Source of the DNA: Sphingomonas sp. OV641
GTDB taxonomy: Bacteria; Pseudomonadota; Alphaproteobacteria; Sphingomonadales; Sphingomonadaceae
DNA: 64,000 bases
Assembly (NCBI RefSeq): GCF_900109205.1
Contig: NZ_FNZB01000005.1
Coordinates: forward strand, 62,001-126,000
Direction: 5' to 3'
This document shows, one piece after another, positions 7,911-16,674 of this stretch (positions within the stretch are counted from its first letter, which is position 1; every line of letters begins with the position of its first letter). Under the pieces are notes generated by a model that searched no databases, was not told where the DNA came from, and saw only the letters and a list, made by a program, of their open reading frames with translations. Both the position numbers and the translations under genes were made by a program.

Positions 7911-8769
7911 CCGCATCCGTGCACGGCCGGCGCGCTCCGCGCTGCTCGCGGCCGCCTTGCTCGCCTCGCCGTTCGTCGGCGCCGGCGCGGCAAGCTACGC
8001 GTCCAGCATCGGCATCGTCGGCGCGTCCGACACCAAGGTCGCCGCCCTCCTCAAGGAGCGACTGCCCAAGACACAGGTCTCCGGGCTCGACTGCGGCAAG
8101 GTCGCCGGGCTGTGCGAGGTCACCGCCGGCAACAACCTGTTCTACGTCGATCGCAGCGCGCGCTATCTCGTCATCGGCCGGGTCTACGACATGGACACGC
8201 GCCAGGACCTGACCGCCGCGCGGCTGCTCGAGATCAATCCCGACATGCTGGTCGGCGGAGCGGCGAAGGCGAATGCCGCGGCCGAGGCGGGCGGACCGCC
8301 CTCTCCGCCAGGCGCCGCGCCGGCGCGCGCGCCCGCGCCGTCGCTCAAGTCCTTGCCGATCTCGACCCTGCCGGCGACCGGCGCGATCGAGTGGGGGCCG
8401 CGCGGCGGTAAGAGCGTCACCGTCTTCAGCGATTTCCAGTGCGGCTATTGCCGCGCGCTCACCAACACGCTGCGCTCGATGAACGTGCATGTGATCGAGC
8501 GGCCCATCTCGACGCTCGGCAGCCGCGATCTCGCCAACCGGGTCTATTGCGCGAAGAACCGCGAACAGGCGCTCCACGCGGCCTATGCCGGCGAGCCGGT
8601 CAAGGGGTCGGCCACCTGCGACACGTCCGGGCTGGACGCCAACGAGGCCTTCGCGCGCAAGCATGGGCTCGCCGGCACGCCGGTCATCGTGCGGAGCGAC
8701 GGCGCCGCGATCGAGGGCTATCGCCCGAAGGAGTTCCTCGCCGCCTGGCTCGCGGGGAAGGCGTCGTGA
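7897..8769 (+). CDS. dsbC: DsbC-like thiol:disulfide isomerase of the transfer system
   Basis: This 290-residue periplasmic protein starts at the ATG 7897, chosen because GGAGG lies 7 bases upstream; an earlier in-frame ATG lacks this. A signal peptide ends near GAGAASYAS. There is a DsbC N-terminal-like dimer domain, then a proline/alanine linker, then a thioredoxin fold with the active site FQCGYCRAL (CGYC, near residue 184). It would correct disulfides in the cysteine-rich TraU, TraN and TraH proteins encoded downstream. Fused by overlap to traB and, through GTGA, to traV. Confidence 0.85.
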   Translation: MSVIDRIRARPARSALLAAALLASPFVGAGAASYASSIGIVGASDTKVAALLKERLPKTQVSGLDCGKVAGLCEVTAGNNLFYVDRSARYLVIGRVYDMDTRQDLTAARLLEINPDMLVGGAAKANAAAEAGGPPSPPGAAPARAPAPSLKSLPISTLPATGAIEWGPRGGKSVTVFSDFQCGYCRALTNTLRSMNVHVIERPISTLGSRDLANRVYCAKNREQALHAAYAGEPVKGSATCDTSGLDANEAFARKHGLAGTPVIVRSDGAAIEGYRPKEFLAAWLAGKAS

Positions 8770-9800
8770 GCGCGCGGTCGCACACGCTCGCCGCGATCCT
8801 CGCCGGCACGCTGCTTTCGGGCTGCATGACGATGGGGGGCACCGTGAAGGGCGATTTCGCCTGCCGCGCGCCCGACGGCATCTGCGCGCCGAGTTCGGTC
8901 ATCGACGATCGCGCGCTCGCGCTGATCCTCGGCGATGCGCCCGAGGCGCAGACGACGCCCGCCGGTCCATATACGCCGGCTCCGGCCGCGCGGCGCGGGC
9001 AACAGATCGCCGCTGCCGATCCCACGCGTACCCGCGAGAAGGTGCTGCGGATCGTGTTCCCCTCGCATATCGATGCCTCGGGACGGCTCTACGAGCAGAC
9101 GGCGGTCCATGCCGTCGTCGAGAACGGCGACTGGCAGAGCGCTTCGGTCGGGGCGCCCGTCGCCTCCTCGCCGGCGCAGGTCGCGTCCTCGGCTGCTGGC
9201 GGACCGCTGTTCGCGGCGGTCGACCGGGTCAGCGTCGCGCTCACCGATATGGGCGACGGCTATGCCGGAGCCGATCCCGACGCGCCGAGCGCGGCCGCGG
9301 TCGCGGCGGCCCGAGCGCGCGCGTCCGATCCGATCGGGGACATCAAGGCGCAGGTCGCGAGCAAGCTGGCGGTTCGTCCGCCGCGTACCGCCGTGACCCG
9401 GCCGGGAGCCATTCGCTCCACGCCGCCCCGTCTCGAAGTCGGCAAGGCGGCGCTGCCCCTCGATGCTTCGGTGTCGGCCCCCGCCGGTCAGGCCGTCGCC
9501 GTGAAGGTGCCCGCGGCACCTGCCGGAACGCGGACCGCGCCGGCAAGCCAGGCGGGCACCGTCGCGAAAGCCCCGGTTCCTTCCGCTCCGGCCGCTACCC
9601 CGCCATCGGCGCCCGTTGCGGCCGGGATCGCGACGCCGGCGCATGCCACGCCGGAAGGCAAGGCGGCCGTCGCGCGCTTGCAGGCGAACCCGGCGCTCGC
9701 CGCCGGCGTCGGCGGCATGAGCGCGGCCGCGACGGCCGCTCGCCCGCCGCTCGCGCTACCGGTCCTGCGCGCGCCCTCATTCCCCGGAGCACCCCAATGA
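8766..9800 (+). CDS. traV: Outer-membrane lipoprotein TraV
   Basis: The GTG start overlaps the dsbC stop. A lipoprotein signal ends with the lipobox LLSGC (Cys near residue 19), followed by MTMGGTVKGDFACRAPDGIC, the two-cysteine pattern of F TraV. TraV is the VirB7-like lipoprotein that anchors the core complex. At 344 residues it is about twice the F protein (171 aa); the excess is an alanine/proline-rich low-complexity C-terminal tail (from about residue 185), probably a periplasmic extension. Confidence 0.82.
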   Translation: MSARSHTLAAILAGTLLSGCMTMGGTVKGDFACRAPDGICAPSSVIDDRALALILGDAPEAQTTPAGPYTPAPAARRGQQIAAADPTRTREKVLRIVFPSHIDASGRLYEQTAVHAVVENGDWQSASVGAPVASSPAQVASSAAGGPLFAAVDRVSVALTDMGDGYAGADPDAPSAAAVAAARARASDPIGDIKAQVASKLAVRPPRTAVTRPGAIRSTPPRLEVGKAALPLDASVSAPAGQAVAVKVPAAPAGTRTAPASQAGTVAKAPVPSAPAATPPSAPVAAGIATPAHATPEGKAAVARLQANPALAAGVGGMSAAATAARPPLALPVLRAPSFPGAPQ

Positions 9801-12373
9801 ACATGCTGCGCTCGATCCTCGGCGGCATCCTCGGCGACGACGACAAGCCTGACAATGCGCGCCCCGCGACCGCCGTCCCCCGGCTCGTCCACTGGCTGCC
9901 CTATCGCAGCTACGATTCCAAGACGCACATCTTCTACAATTCCGCCTCGCGCGGTTTCGTCGTCGAGGCAGCGCCCATGATCGGGGCGAGCGAGCGCAGC
10001 CACGAGATCCTGACGCAGTTCCTTTCCGAAGGCGTGCCGACGCCGGGGACGCTCCAGATCCATGGCTGGATGAGCCCGCGCGTCGGCGACCGCCTGTCGG
10101 GCTGGTATCTGCCGCGCTTCATGGCCGCCGGCGTCTATGAGCGCATGGCCAAGCACCGCACCGACTATCTGCTGGGCGGAGTCTGGGATTCGCTCTCGGT
10201 CGCGGCCCCCTTCCACCTGCGCAACCACCGCGTCGCGATCAGCTATGCGACCCCGGAATCGAGCCGGGTCAGCAACGAGGAGATCGTCTCGGTGTTGCAG
10301 GGGCTCATCTCGAGCCTCGAGGCGATCGGGGTCGAGGCGCGTCCGATGGACCCGCAAGCGCTCATCGCCTGGATCGACGATATCACCTCGCCGACCACCG
10401 CGCCGGGGTCGGACGCGATCAGCTACAATCCGTTCGATCCCATCGCGGACCAGGCGGTGCGTCACGACCTCGAGGTCCGGATCGAGCCCGACCGGCTGCT
10501 GCTGCGCACCGAGCGCTTCCGTCCGACCGGCAAGGTCATCGACGATGCGCCCGAGATCGGCGAAATCTACCCGGACGTCTTCGATGTCCGCTCCTTCTCG
10601 GTGCGCAACCTGCCGACGCGCTGGGCACCGTGGGACATGGCCAAGCTCATCGGCGATCTCTTCGCCGACAAGCTGCGCATGCCCTGCCCGGTCGCGACGA
10701 ACCTGTGCCTCGACTTCCCCGACGCCGAGGCCGCCAGCGGCCGCGCGAGCCGCAAGTTCATGCGCACCACCAGCCTTGCCGACAGCAAGTCGGCGCGGCT
10801 GCTGCCGCAGCTGAAGGATCAGTCGGCCGAGTGGAAGTTCGTGAAGGACGAGCTGCGCCAGGGCCGGAAGCTGGTGCAGGCGTTCTTCTCGGTCACCTCG
10901 TTCAGTCCCAAGGGCAAGGGCGATACCAACGAGCGTATCCTGAAATCGGTATACCGCGCGGCGGGCTGGGACCTGCTCGATGACCGCTATCTCCAGATCC
11001 AGGGGCTGCTCGCCTCGATGCCAATGACGATGGCCAACGGGCTGTCGTACGACCTCAGGAACATGAAGCGGTTGCGCACGGTGCTGACCACCACCGCCGC
11101 CAGCCTCATGCCGATGCAGGGCGAGTATCTCGGCGCCAACGTGCCGCACCTGATGCTGATCGGGAGGCGCGGCCAGCCCTTCTTCTGGTCGCCGTTCGAG
11201 AACACGGCGGGCAACCACAATGTCGCGGTGTTCGGCAAGTCCGGCTCGGGCAAGTCGGTCGCGCTGCAGGAATTGTGCGCCTCGATGGTGGGTGCCGGCG
11301 CCAAGGTCGTGGTGATCGACGACGGCCGCTCGTTCGAGCATTCCGCCAAGCTGCAGAACGGCTCGTTCGTCGAGTTCACCATGGCGTCGGGTTTCTGCCT
11401 CAACCCCTTCTCGATGATCGATCCGGTCCAGGCGGAGCATGACGAGGATTACCTCCTCGACTGTTTCGCGATGCTCAAGTCGATCATCAGTCAGATGGCG
11501 CGCCACATCGACAAGCTGAACGATACCGAGCGGGGTCTGATCGACGGGGCGGTCAACAAGGTCTGGGGCGAGAAGGGACGCGCCGGCTCGATCGACGACG
11601 TGATCGACGCGCTGAACGGGACCGGCAACGATCTCGGTCGCGACCTCGGCATCGCGATGCGGCCCTTCTCGCGGGCGGGCACCTATGGCCGCTTCTTCGA
11701 GGGCGAGGTGTCGTTCAAGCTGGAGGCCAACCTTACCGTCTTCGAGCTGTCGGATCTCTCCTCGCGCGAGGAATTGCGCAGCGTCGTGCTGACGGCGATC
11801 ATGTTCATGGCGTCGCAGATGATGCGCCGCGTCGATCGCGCCACGCCCAAGGCGCTGCTCCTCGACGAGGCGTGGCAGATGCTGAAAGGCGGCTCGATGG
11901 CCGACTTCATCGAGGCCTATGCGCGCACCTGCCGCAAGTACGGCGCGAGCCTCGTCACCGCGACGCAGAGCCTCAACGACTATTACAAGTCGGACGGCTC
12001 GAAGGCGGCGCTGGAGAACAGCGACTGGTTCGTCATCCTCCAGCAGAAGGCCGAGACGATCGCGGACTTCAAGAAGCACGACCGCTTCGAGATGGACGAT
12101 CATACCGATGCGCTGCTGCGTTCGCTCAAACGCCAGGGCGTCGAATATTCCGACGTGCTCATCAAGGGACCCGACATGCTGGCCTCCGGCCGGCTCGTCC
12201 TCGATCCCTATTCGGCGACGGTCTATTCCTCCTCGCCGCGCACCTTCGCCGCGATCCACGAGCTGCTCGACCAGGGCCTCACCATGGAGGCCGCGATCGA
12301 GCGGATCGCCTTCCCCGACAACCCCGAGAAGTGGAACGATGGCGCGGACGATCTCGCCATCGCCGCGGAGTGA
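9797..12373 (+). CDS. traC: Type IV secretion ATPase TraC (VirB4-like)
   Basis: This 858-residue protein is near the F TraC length (875). The N-terminal TraC-type domain occupies about residues 30-450. The Walker A motif GKSGSGKS lies near residue 480 and a Walker B-like ALLLDEAWQ near 685, followed by an ARTCRKYGASLVTATQS block typical of VirB4/TraC ATPases. It powers pilus assembly from the cytoplasmic face. The start ATG overlaps the traV stop (ATGA). All key motifs look intact. Confidence 0.93.
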   Translation: MNMLRSILGGILGDDDKPDNARPATAVPRLVHWLPYRSYDSKTHIFYNSASRGFVVEAAPMIGASERSHEILTQFLSEGVPTPGTLQIHGWMSPRVGDRLSGWYLPRFMAAGVYERMAKHRTDYLLGGVWDSLSVAAPFHLRNHRVAISYATPESSRVSNEEIVSVLQGLISSLEAIGVEARPMDPQALIAWIDDITSPTTAPGSDAISYNPFDPIADQAVRHDLEVRIEPDRLLLRTERFRPTGKVIDDAPEIGEIYPDVFDVRSFSVRNLPTRWAPWDMAKLIGDLFADKLRMPCPVATNLCLDFPDAEAASGRASRKFMRTTSLADSKSARLLPQLKDQSAEWKFVKDELRQGRKLVQAFFSVTSFSPKGKGDTNERILKSVYRAAGWDLLDDRYLQIQGLLASMPMTMANGLSYDLRNMKRLRTVLTTTAASLMPMQGEYLGANVPHLMLIGRRGQPFFWSPFENTAGNHNVAVFGKSGSGKSVALQELCASMVGAGAKVVVIDDGRSFEHSAKLQNGSFVEFTMASGFCLNPFSMIDPVQAEHDEDYLLDCFAMLKSIISQMARHIDKLNDTERGLIDGAVNKVWGEKGRAGSIDDVIDALNGTGNDLGRDLGIAMRPFSRAGTYGRFFEGEVSFKLEANLTVFELSDLSSREELRSVVLTAIMFMASQMMRRVDRATPKALLLDEAWQMLKGGSMADFIEAYARTCRKYGASLVTATQSLNDYYKSDGSKAALENSDWFVILQQKAETIADFKKHDRFEMDDHTDALLRSLKRQGVEYSDVLIKGPDMLASGRLVLDPYSATVYSSSPRTFAAIHELLDQGLTMEAAIERIAFPDNPEKWNDGADDLAIAAE

Positions 12374-12378
12374 CCAGC

Positions 12379-12738
12379 ATGGCGACCATCGTCTCCCCCG
12401 CCCCCGAGCGTAACGCGACTAGCGCGCGTCCACGGCCCGACTACGGCTTCGCGCTCTATTTCATGCTGCGCGCCACGGGCTTTCTCGCCTCGACGATGCT
12501 GATGGCGTTCGGCGTCTACGTCCTGTTCTTCCTCGCGATCGGCGGCTTCTCGCTCGACGGCATGATGGCGCACCTCGCCAACATGGCGGGGCGCTATGTC
12601 GAGGCCGAGCCTTCGCGGATCACCGGCTTCAAGGCGATCGCGGGCACGACCTTCCTCCTCGCGACGCTCGCCATCGCCTTCTTCCGCCGGCACGCGCTCG
12701 TCGCGCTGCTCGCCGACATGAAGGAGAACGCGAAGTGA
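12379..12738 (+). CDS. Small two-helix membrane protein between traC and trbI
   Basis: This 119-residue protein has two hydrophobic segments (STMLMAFGVYVLFFLAIGG, about residues 38-56, and FKAIAGTTFLLATLAIAFF, about 84-102) and a basic linker. The ATG at 12379 has GGAG 8 bases upstream; the in-frame GTG at 12370, overlapping the traC stop, is the alternative start. It overlaps trbI by four bases and so is clearly part of the operon. No F counterpart is recognised; an inner-membrane assembly accessory is the likely role. Confidence 0.65.
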   Translation: MATIVSPAPERNATSARPRPDYGFALYFMLRATGFLASTMLMAFGVYVLFFLAIGGFSLDGMMAHLANMAGRYVEAEPSRITGFKAIAGTTFLLATLAIAFFRRHALVALLADMKENAK

Positions 12739-13448
12739 GCGCGCCCGGGACCGGCCCGGACGCCCGCGCCTCCGCCGAGCCGGCACCCGTCCCGGCCCCG
12801 GCATCCGCCGACACCGGCGCTACCGCTGCCGCGACCGCGCCCGCACGGCGCCCGGCAGGCTTCGCCGGGCTAACCCCCGCGCAGCTCGGCCTGGGCCTGC
12901 TCGCCATCCTGCTGGCGATCTGGGGCATGTGGGTCACGCGGACGCTCATGACCCCGACCGACCAGCATATCGTGAAGGCCGACCTCTCGCGGATCGTCGG
13001 CGATTACGTGCAGGCGCAGGCGCGCAGCGACACGCCGCCCGAGCGCGTCCAGGCCGAGATGCGGCGCTTCATGGCCTCGCTCGACGGCGAGCTCCAGCGT
13101 CGCGGCAAGGCGGGCGAGGTGGTGCTGGTCGGCGAGGCAGTCCTCTCGAAGAACGTGGCCGACATCACCGCCGATGTGGCGAAAGCGGTCTATGCGAACG
13201 GCGTACCGCGCCCGCGTGCCGGCAGCGGCGCGCTGCGGGGACAGGTCGGGCAGGCCGGACAGGGCGTGCCGATGGCCGCGCCGGTCGATCTGGCGTCGGC
13301 GTCGCAGCCGGGGATCGGTCCGGTGCCGGGGGCCGCGATCTTCGGTGACGGCCCCGCGCCCGCCGGCGCTCCGGCGATGTCCGGTCCCGCACCCGCCTCC
13401 GACCCGGCGCTCACCGGCGCGGCGGTCTCGGTCTTCGGGCAGCAGTGA
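12735..13448 (+). CDS. trbI: Type-F conjugation protein TrbI
   Basis: This 237-residue protein starts at a GTG overlapping the preceding stop. The N-terminus is alanine/proline-rich, followed by a membrane helix (LGLGLLAILLAIWGMWVTR, about residues 54-72) and a periplasmic part with KADLSRIVGDYVQAQARS, VVLVGEAVLSKN and DITADVAKAV, which match the TrbI pattern. F TrbI is 128 aa; the extra length is low-complexity at both ends. TrbI affects pilus extension and retraction. Confidence 0.8.
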   Translation: MSAPGTGPDARASAEPAPVPAPASADTGATAAATAPARRPAGFAGLTPAQLGLGLLAILLAIWGMWVTRTLMTPTDQHIVKADLSRIVGDYVQAQARSDTPPERVQAEMRRFMASLDGELQRRGKAGEVVLVGEAVLSKNVADITADVAKAVYANGVPRPRAGSGALRGQVGQAGQGVPMAAPVDLASASQPGIGPVPGAAIFGDGPAPAGAPAMSGPAPASDPALTGAAVSVFGQQ

Positions 13449-13990
13449 TGGCGCAAGCGCTCGCCCCGGCTTCCGATCCCGCGCCCGCCTGGCGGCCGCG
13501 CCGCAACCTGTGGGCGGCGATGGGGCTGTTCTTCGCGGGGAGCATCGCGCTGACCGCGATCGCGGACTGGCGCGACACCCACGCGCTGCTCATCAACCAG
13601 ACCACGTCGCTCCCCAACTGGGCGTTCGTGATCCACAAGACGCATGTCCCCCAGCGCGGCGACTATGTGTTCTTCGTGCCGCCCGCGCACCCGATCGTGA
13701 TCCGCCATTTCGGGTCGAACAAGCAGATGTTCGGCAAGATCGTCTACGGCATGCCCGGCGATACCGTCGAGCATCGCGGCAATGCCGTACTGGTCGCGGG
13801 GCACGTGGTATCGCACACCAAGCCCGCCACCCGCTTCGGCGAGCCGCTGGTGCGTGGGAGCAACGGCGTGGTCCCGCAGGGCTGCTATTATGTCGGCACG
13901 CCCCACAAGGACGGCTTCGACAGCCGCTATGCCGCGATCGGCTATGCGTGTTCGGACAAGATCGTCGGGGTCGGGGAGCCGATCCTGTGA
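13448..13990 (+). CDS. Signal peptidase S26 family protein of the transfer operon
   Basis: This 180-residue protein has an N-terminal membrane anchor (LWAAMGLFFAGSIALTAIA). The nucleophile region is TTSLPNWAF (Ser near residue 54), followed by HVPQRGDYVFF and the general-base region FGKIVYGMPGD (Lys near 99), as in S26 peptidases. The start overlaps the trbI stop in TGATG. This corresponds to the IncP TraF-type/TrhF-type pilin-maturation peptidases found in many F-like operons, so propilin processing is the likely task. Confidence 0.85.
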   Translation: MAQALAPASDPAPAWRPRRNLWAAMGLFFAGSIALTAIADWRDTHALLINQTTSLPNWAFVIHKTHVPQRGDYVFFVPPAHPIVIRHFGSNKQMFGKIVYGMPGDTVEHRGNAVLVAGHVVSHTKPATRFGEPLVRGSNGVVPQGCYYVGTPHKDGFDSRYAAIGYACSDKIVGVGEPIL

Positions 13991-14625
13991 AGGCGATCCT
14001 CGAGACCGCCGCCTTCGCCGCGATCCTGACGCTGGGCATGTCGACCCCGATCCGCGCGCGCGACCACGGCACCGTCGGCCAGACCTTTCCCATCGCGGAA
14101 GCCGACCTGCTGACCACGATCGAGACCCGGCTGCGCACGCTCGAGGCGAACGGCGGGATCGAGCGGATGAACAAGGTTTTCGCCGAGCGATCCGAGGCGC
14201 GCATCCGTCGCCCCAAACCCGTCGCCGGCGTGACGCCCGCCGGCGATGCGCGCGAGTGGCTCTACGATCCGACGATCACGATCGACAAGGATATCCGCGA
14301 CCCCAAGGGCAATCTCGTCGCGAAGGCGGGCCACACCGTCAATCCGCTCGATTTCGTGACCATGCGCCAGGCGCTGGTGTTCGTGGACGGCGACAGCCCC
14401 GAACAGATGGACTGGGCGACGAAGCGCTACACCGACGCCAACGCCAAGATCATCATGGTCAACGGCTCGCCGATCGATGCCATGACCAAACGGCAGCGGC
14501 GCTTCTACTTCGACCAGGAAGGCCGGCTCACGGGCAAGCTGGGCGTGCGCCATACGCCGGCGGTCGCCGAGCAGGACGGACGTGTCGTGAAGATCAGCGA
14601 GATCGTGCTGCGGGGGAAAGGCTGA
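13987..14625 (+). CDS. traW: Conjugal transfer protein TraW
   Basis: This 212-residue protein matches F TraW (210). The GTG start overlaps the preceding stop. A signal peptide ends near TPIRARDHG; the mature part has TFPIAEADLL near its start and the conserved REWLYDPTITIDKDI block, then QALVFVDGD. TraW is a periplasmic pilus-assembly protein acting with TraU and TrbC. Continuous overlap with neighbours shows it is co-translated. Confidence 0.88.
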   Translation: MKAILETAAFAAILTLGMSTPIRARDHGTVGQTFPIAEADLLTTIETRLRTLEANGGIERMNKVFAERSEARIRRPKPVAGVTPAGDAREWLYDPTITIDKDIRDPKGNLVAKAGHTVNPLDFVTMRQALVFVDGDSPEQMDWATKRYTDANAKIIMVNGSPIDAMTKRQRRFYFDQEGRLTGKLGVRHTPAVAEQDGRVVKISEIVLRGKG

Positions 14626-14903
14626 TGCCGCTCTGGCTCGATCTTCTGCGCACCCCGATGGCGGCGCCCGAGACCGGCGAGCTGCGCGCCATGCGCCGCA
14701 CCTTTCAGGTCCTGTGCGTCCTGTGCGCGGTCGGCGTGCTGGCGATCTCGCCGTTGACCTCGCTTCTCGGCCGTGCCGCCGGCGTCGGCGTGGCGGCGCT
14801 GCTCATCATGACCGCGCTCCACACCGCGCTCTACGTGACCCGCAAGAACCGCGCGGACGCCGCCTTCCTCGACGCGGCGGTATCGGGGGGCGACGAGGCA
14901 TGA
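14625..14903 (+). CDS. Small membrane protein between traW and traU
   Basis: This 92-residue protein has two hydrophobic helices (VLCVLCAVGVLAISPLTSLL and AGVGVAALLIMTALHTALY) and a short acidic tail. The start ATG overlaps the traW stop by one base, and its end overlaps traU by four. No homologue is recognised in F. Its position suggests an inner-membrane accessory of the assembly complex. Confidence 0.6.
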   Translation: MPLWLDLLRTPMAAPETGELRAMRRTFQVLCVLCAVGVLAISPLTSLLGRAAGVGVAALLIMTALHTALYVTRKNRADAAFLDAAVSGGDEA

Positions 14904-15919
14904 AGGCGTTGCGCCTCGCCGCGGTGGCGTTCCTTGCCGCCATCGCCGCGATGCTGGCGCTGCCCGCGGCCGCGCAGGCCCCGTCCAAATGCACCGGCAA
15001 GTTCGTGAACCCGATCACCGACGTGTGCTGGTCGTGCCTGTTCCCGATGTCGGTCGGCGGATTGAACATCTGGCCGAGCGGTCGTCCCGACACCCCCAAT
15101 CCCGGCCTGCCGGTCTGCGCCTGCGGCGCGCCGGTACCGCGCATCGGGATCGCGGCGGGGTTCTGGGAGCCGGTCCGCCTCGCCGATGTCTCGACCAAGC
15201 CGTGGTGCTTCGTGAACCTCGGCGGCGCGAAGATCTCGCCCGGCTTCGATATCGGCAACGGCCAGATCTCGGCGGCGGGCCAGGTCGGCGGCCAGCAGCA
15301 GAGCACGTCCAAGTGGCATGTCCACTGGTACATCTATCCGCTGCTTTACTGGATGGAAATCCTCGCCGATTTCGTCTGCTTCGAGCAGGCCTCGTTCGAT
15401 ATCGCCTATATCACCGAGGTAGATCCCCTGTGGCAGGACGATACGCTGACCGCGCTCATCAACCCCGAGGCGGTGGTCTTCTCCAATCCGGTCGCGCAGG
15501 CCGCGTGCGCGGGCGACTGCATCGCCGCGACCGCGCGCCTGCCGCTCGATGCGACCTTCTGGTGCGCCGGCTGCCAGGGACCGATGTACCCGATGAACGG
15601 CAACGTCGCCTCGCATGTCGGCCACGTCCAGGCATCGCGTCTCGCGCTCTCGCGCTTCGCCTTCAAGATGCACCGCGAGGGGCTGGCCTGGGGCACGATG
15701 GGCGCGCCTGGCCTCTGCAACAAATATCCGATGCCGATGCTCAGGAAGCAGCAATATCGCATCCAGATGACCAACCCGATCGCGACGGTCAGCGGCAAGG
15801 CCGCCTGCTCGCCGATCGGGGCGTCCGACATGCCGCCGCAGGCCGGCCGGTCCTTCCCCGTCAAGGGCGAGGACATGGGCTACCTCGTGTGGCGCAAGCG
15901 CAATTGCTGCGTGCTCTGA
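14900..15919 (+). CDS. traU: Conjugal transfer protein TraU
   Basis: This 339-residue protein is close to F TraU (330). A signal peptide ends near LPAAAQAP. The mature protein is cysteine-rich (CTGKFVNPITDVCWSCLFP, VCACGAP and CAGDCIAATAR blocks) and contains WYIYPLLYWME, all typical of TraU. It acts in the periplasm in DNA transfer and pilus assembly; its many cysteines explain the dsbC-like isomerase in the same operon. Confidence 0.92.
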   Translation: MKALRLAAVAFLAAIAAMLALPAAAQAPSKCTGKFVNPITDVCWSCLFPMSVGGLNIWPSGRPDTPNPGLPVCACGAPVPRIGIAAGFWEPVRLADVSTKPWCFVNLGGAKISPGFDIGNGQISAAGQVGGQQQSTSKWHVHWYIYPLLYWMEILADFVCFEQASFDIAYITEVDPLWQDDTLTALINPEAVVFSNPVAQAACAGDCIAATARLPLDATFWCAGCQGPMYPMNGNVASHVGHVQASRLALSRFAFKMHREGLAWGTMGAPGLCNKYPMPMLRKQQYRIQMTNPIATVSGKAACSPIGASDMPPQAGRSFPVKGEDMGYLVWRKRNCCVL

Positions 15920-15930
15920 GGAGAGACCCC

Positions 15931-16674
15931 ATGCGCCGCTTCCTCATCCTCGCTTCCGCCCTTGCCGGGGTTGCCGGCTTCCAGGCGTTCGCCCAGACCG
16001 TCGAGGGGCTCGACCTCGATGCGGTGCGCGCCCGCGCGCAGGCGATGGGTCCCGATGCCGAAGCCTTCGTCGCCCATGTCCAGAACCGTGGGGACGCCTT
16101 TCGCGAGGAAGCCATCGCGGTGCGCGACAAGGCGAACGACAATGCCGTCCAGCTGGCCAAGGCCGATCTGCCCAGGGGCTATGACGGCGCGGTCGATTTC
16201 GACGAGATCATCAAGGGCGCGGGCGCCAATGCGGCGGGCGCGCGCGGCGACGCGCCGCAGCTCATCGTCTTCGCCAGCCTTTCGATGCCGCCCCAGGCGC
16301 TGCGCCGGCTGATCGCGGATACCGCCAAGGCGGGCGGCGTCGTCGTCTTTCGCGGCTTCCCGAACAATTCGATGCGCGCCTTCAGCGAACAGATGGGCAA
16401 GGTCGTGACCGAGCGCGACCAGCTCGCCAATGTCGGCGTCGATCCGCGCCTGTTCAGAGCGTTCGACGTCCAGGCCGTGCCCGCCTATGTCGCGGTCTCG
16501 TCGGACTTCGACCTGTGTTCGGGCTTCTCGTGCAAGAGCGAGGTGCCCGCCTATGACCGCATGACCGGCAACGTCACGCTGCGCTATGTCCTCGAAACCT
16601 TCGTGGACGCGCGCGGACCCGGTGCCGGCGTCGCCGGCGTGGCGCTGCGCAACATGAGCAAGGCCGGCGCGTGA
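15931..16674 (+). CDS. trbC: Type-F pilus assembly protein TrbC
   Basis: This 247-residue periplasmic protein (F TrbC is 212) has a signal peptide ending near FQAFAQTV. The C-terminal half has LIVFASLSMPPQALRRLI, GGVVVFRGF and FDVQAVPAYVAV, the thioredoxin-like fold characteristic of F-type TrbC. GAGGAGAG precedes the ATG, one of the few non-overlapping starts in the operon. It interacts functionally with TraW and TraU in pilus assembly. Confidence 0.88.
   Translation: MRRFLILASALAGVAGFQAFAQTVEGLDLDAVRARAQAMGPDAEAFVAHVQNRGDAFREEAIAVRDKANDNAVQLAKADLPRGYDGAVDFDEIIKGAGANAAGARGDAPQLIVFASLSMPPQALRRLIADTAKAGGVVVFRGFPNNSMRAFSEQMGKVVTERDQLANVGVDPRLFRAFDVQAVPAYVAVSSDFDLCSGFSCKSEVPAYDRMTGNVTLRYVLETFVDARGPGAGVAGVALRNMSKAGA

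Noticed and set aside
9488..12259. 923-codon minus-strand frame over traC
   Set aside because: Antisense shadow of a strongly conserved ATPase; no ribosome binding site and shadow-type composition.
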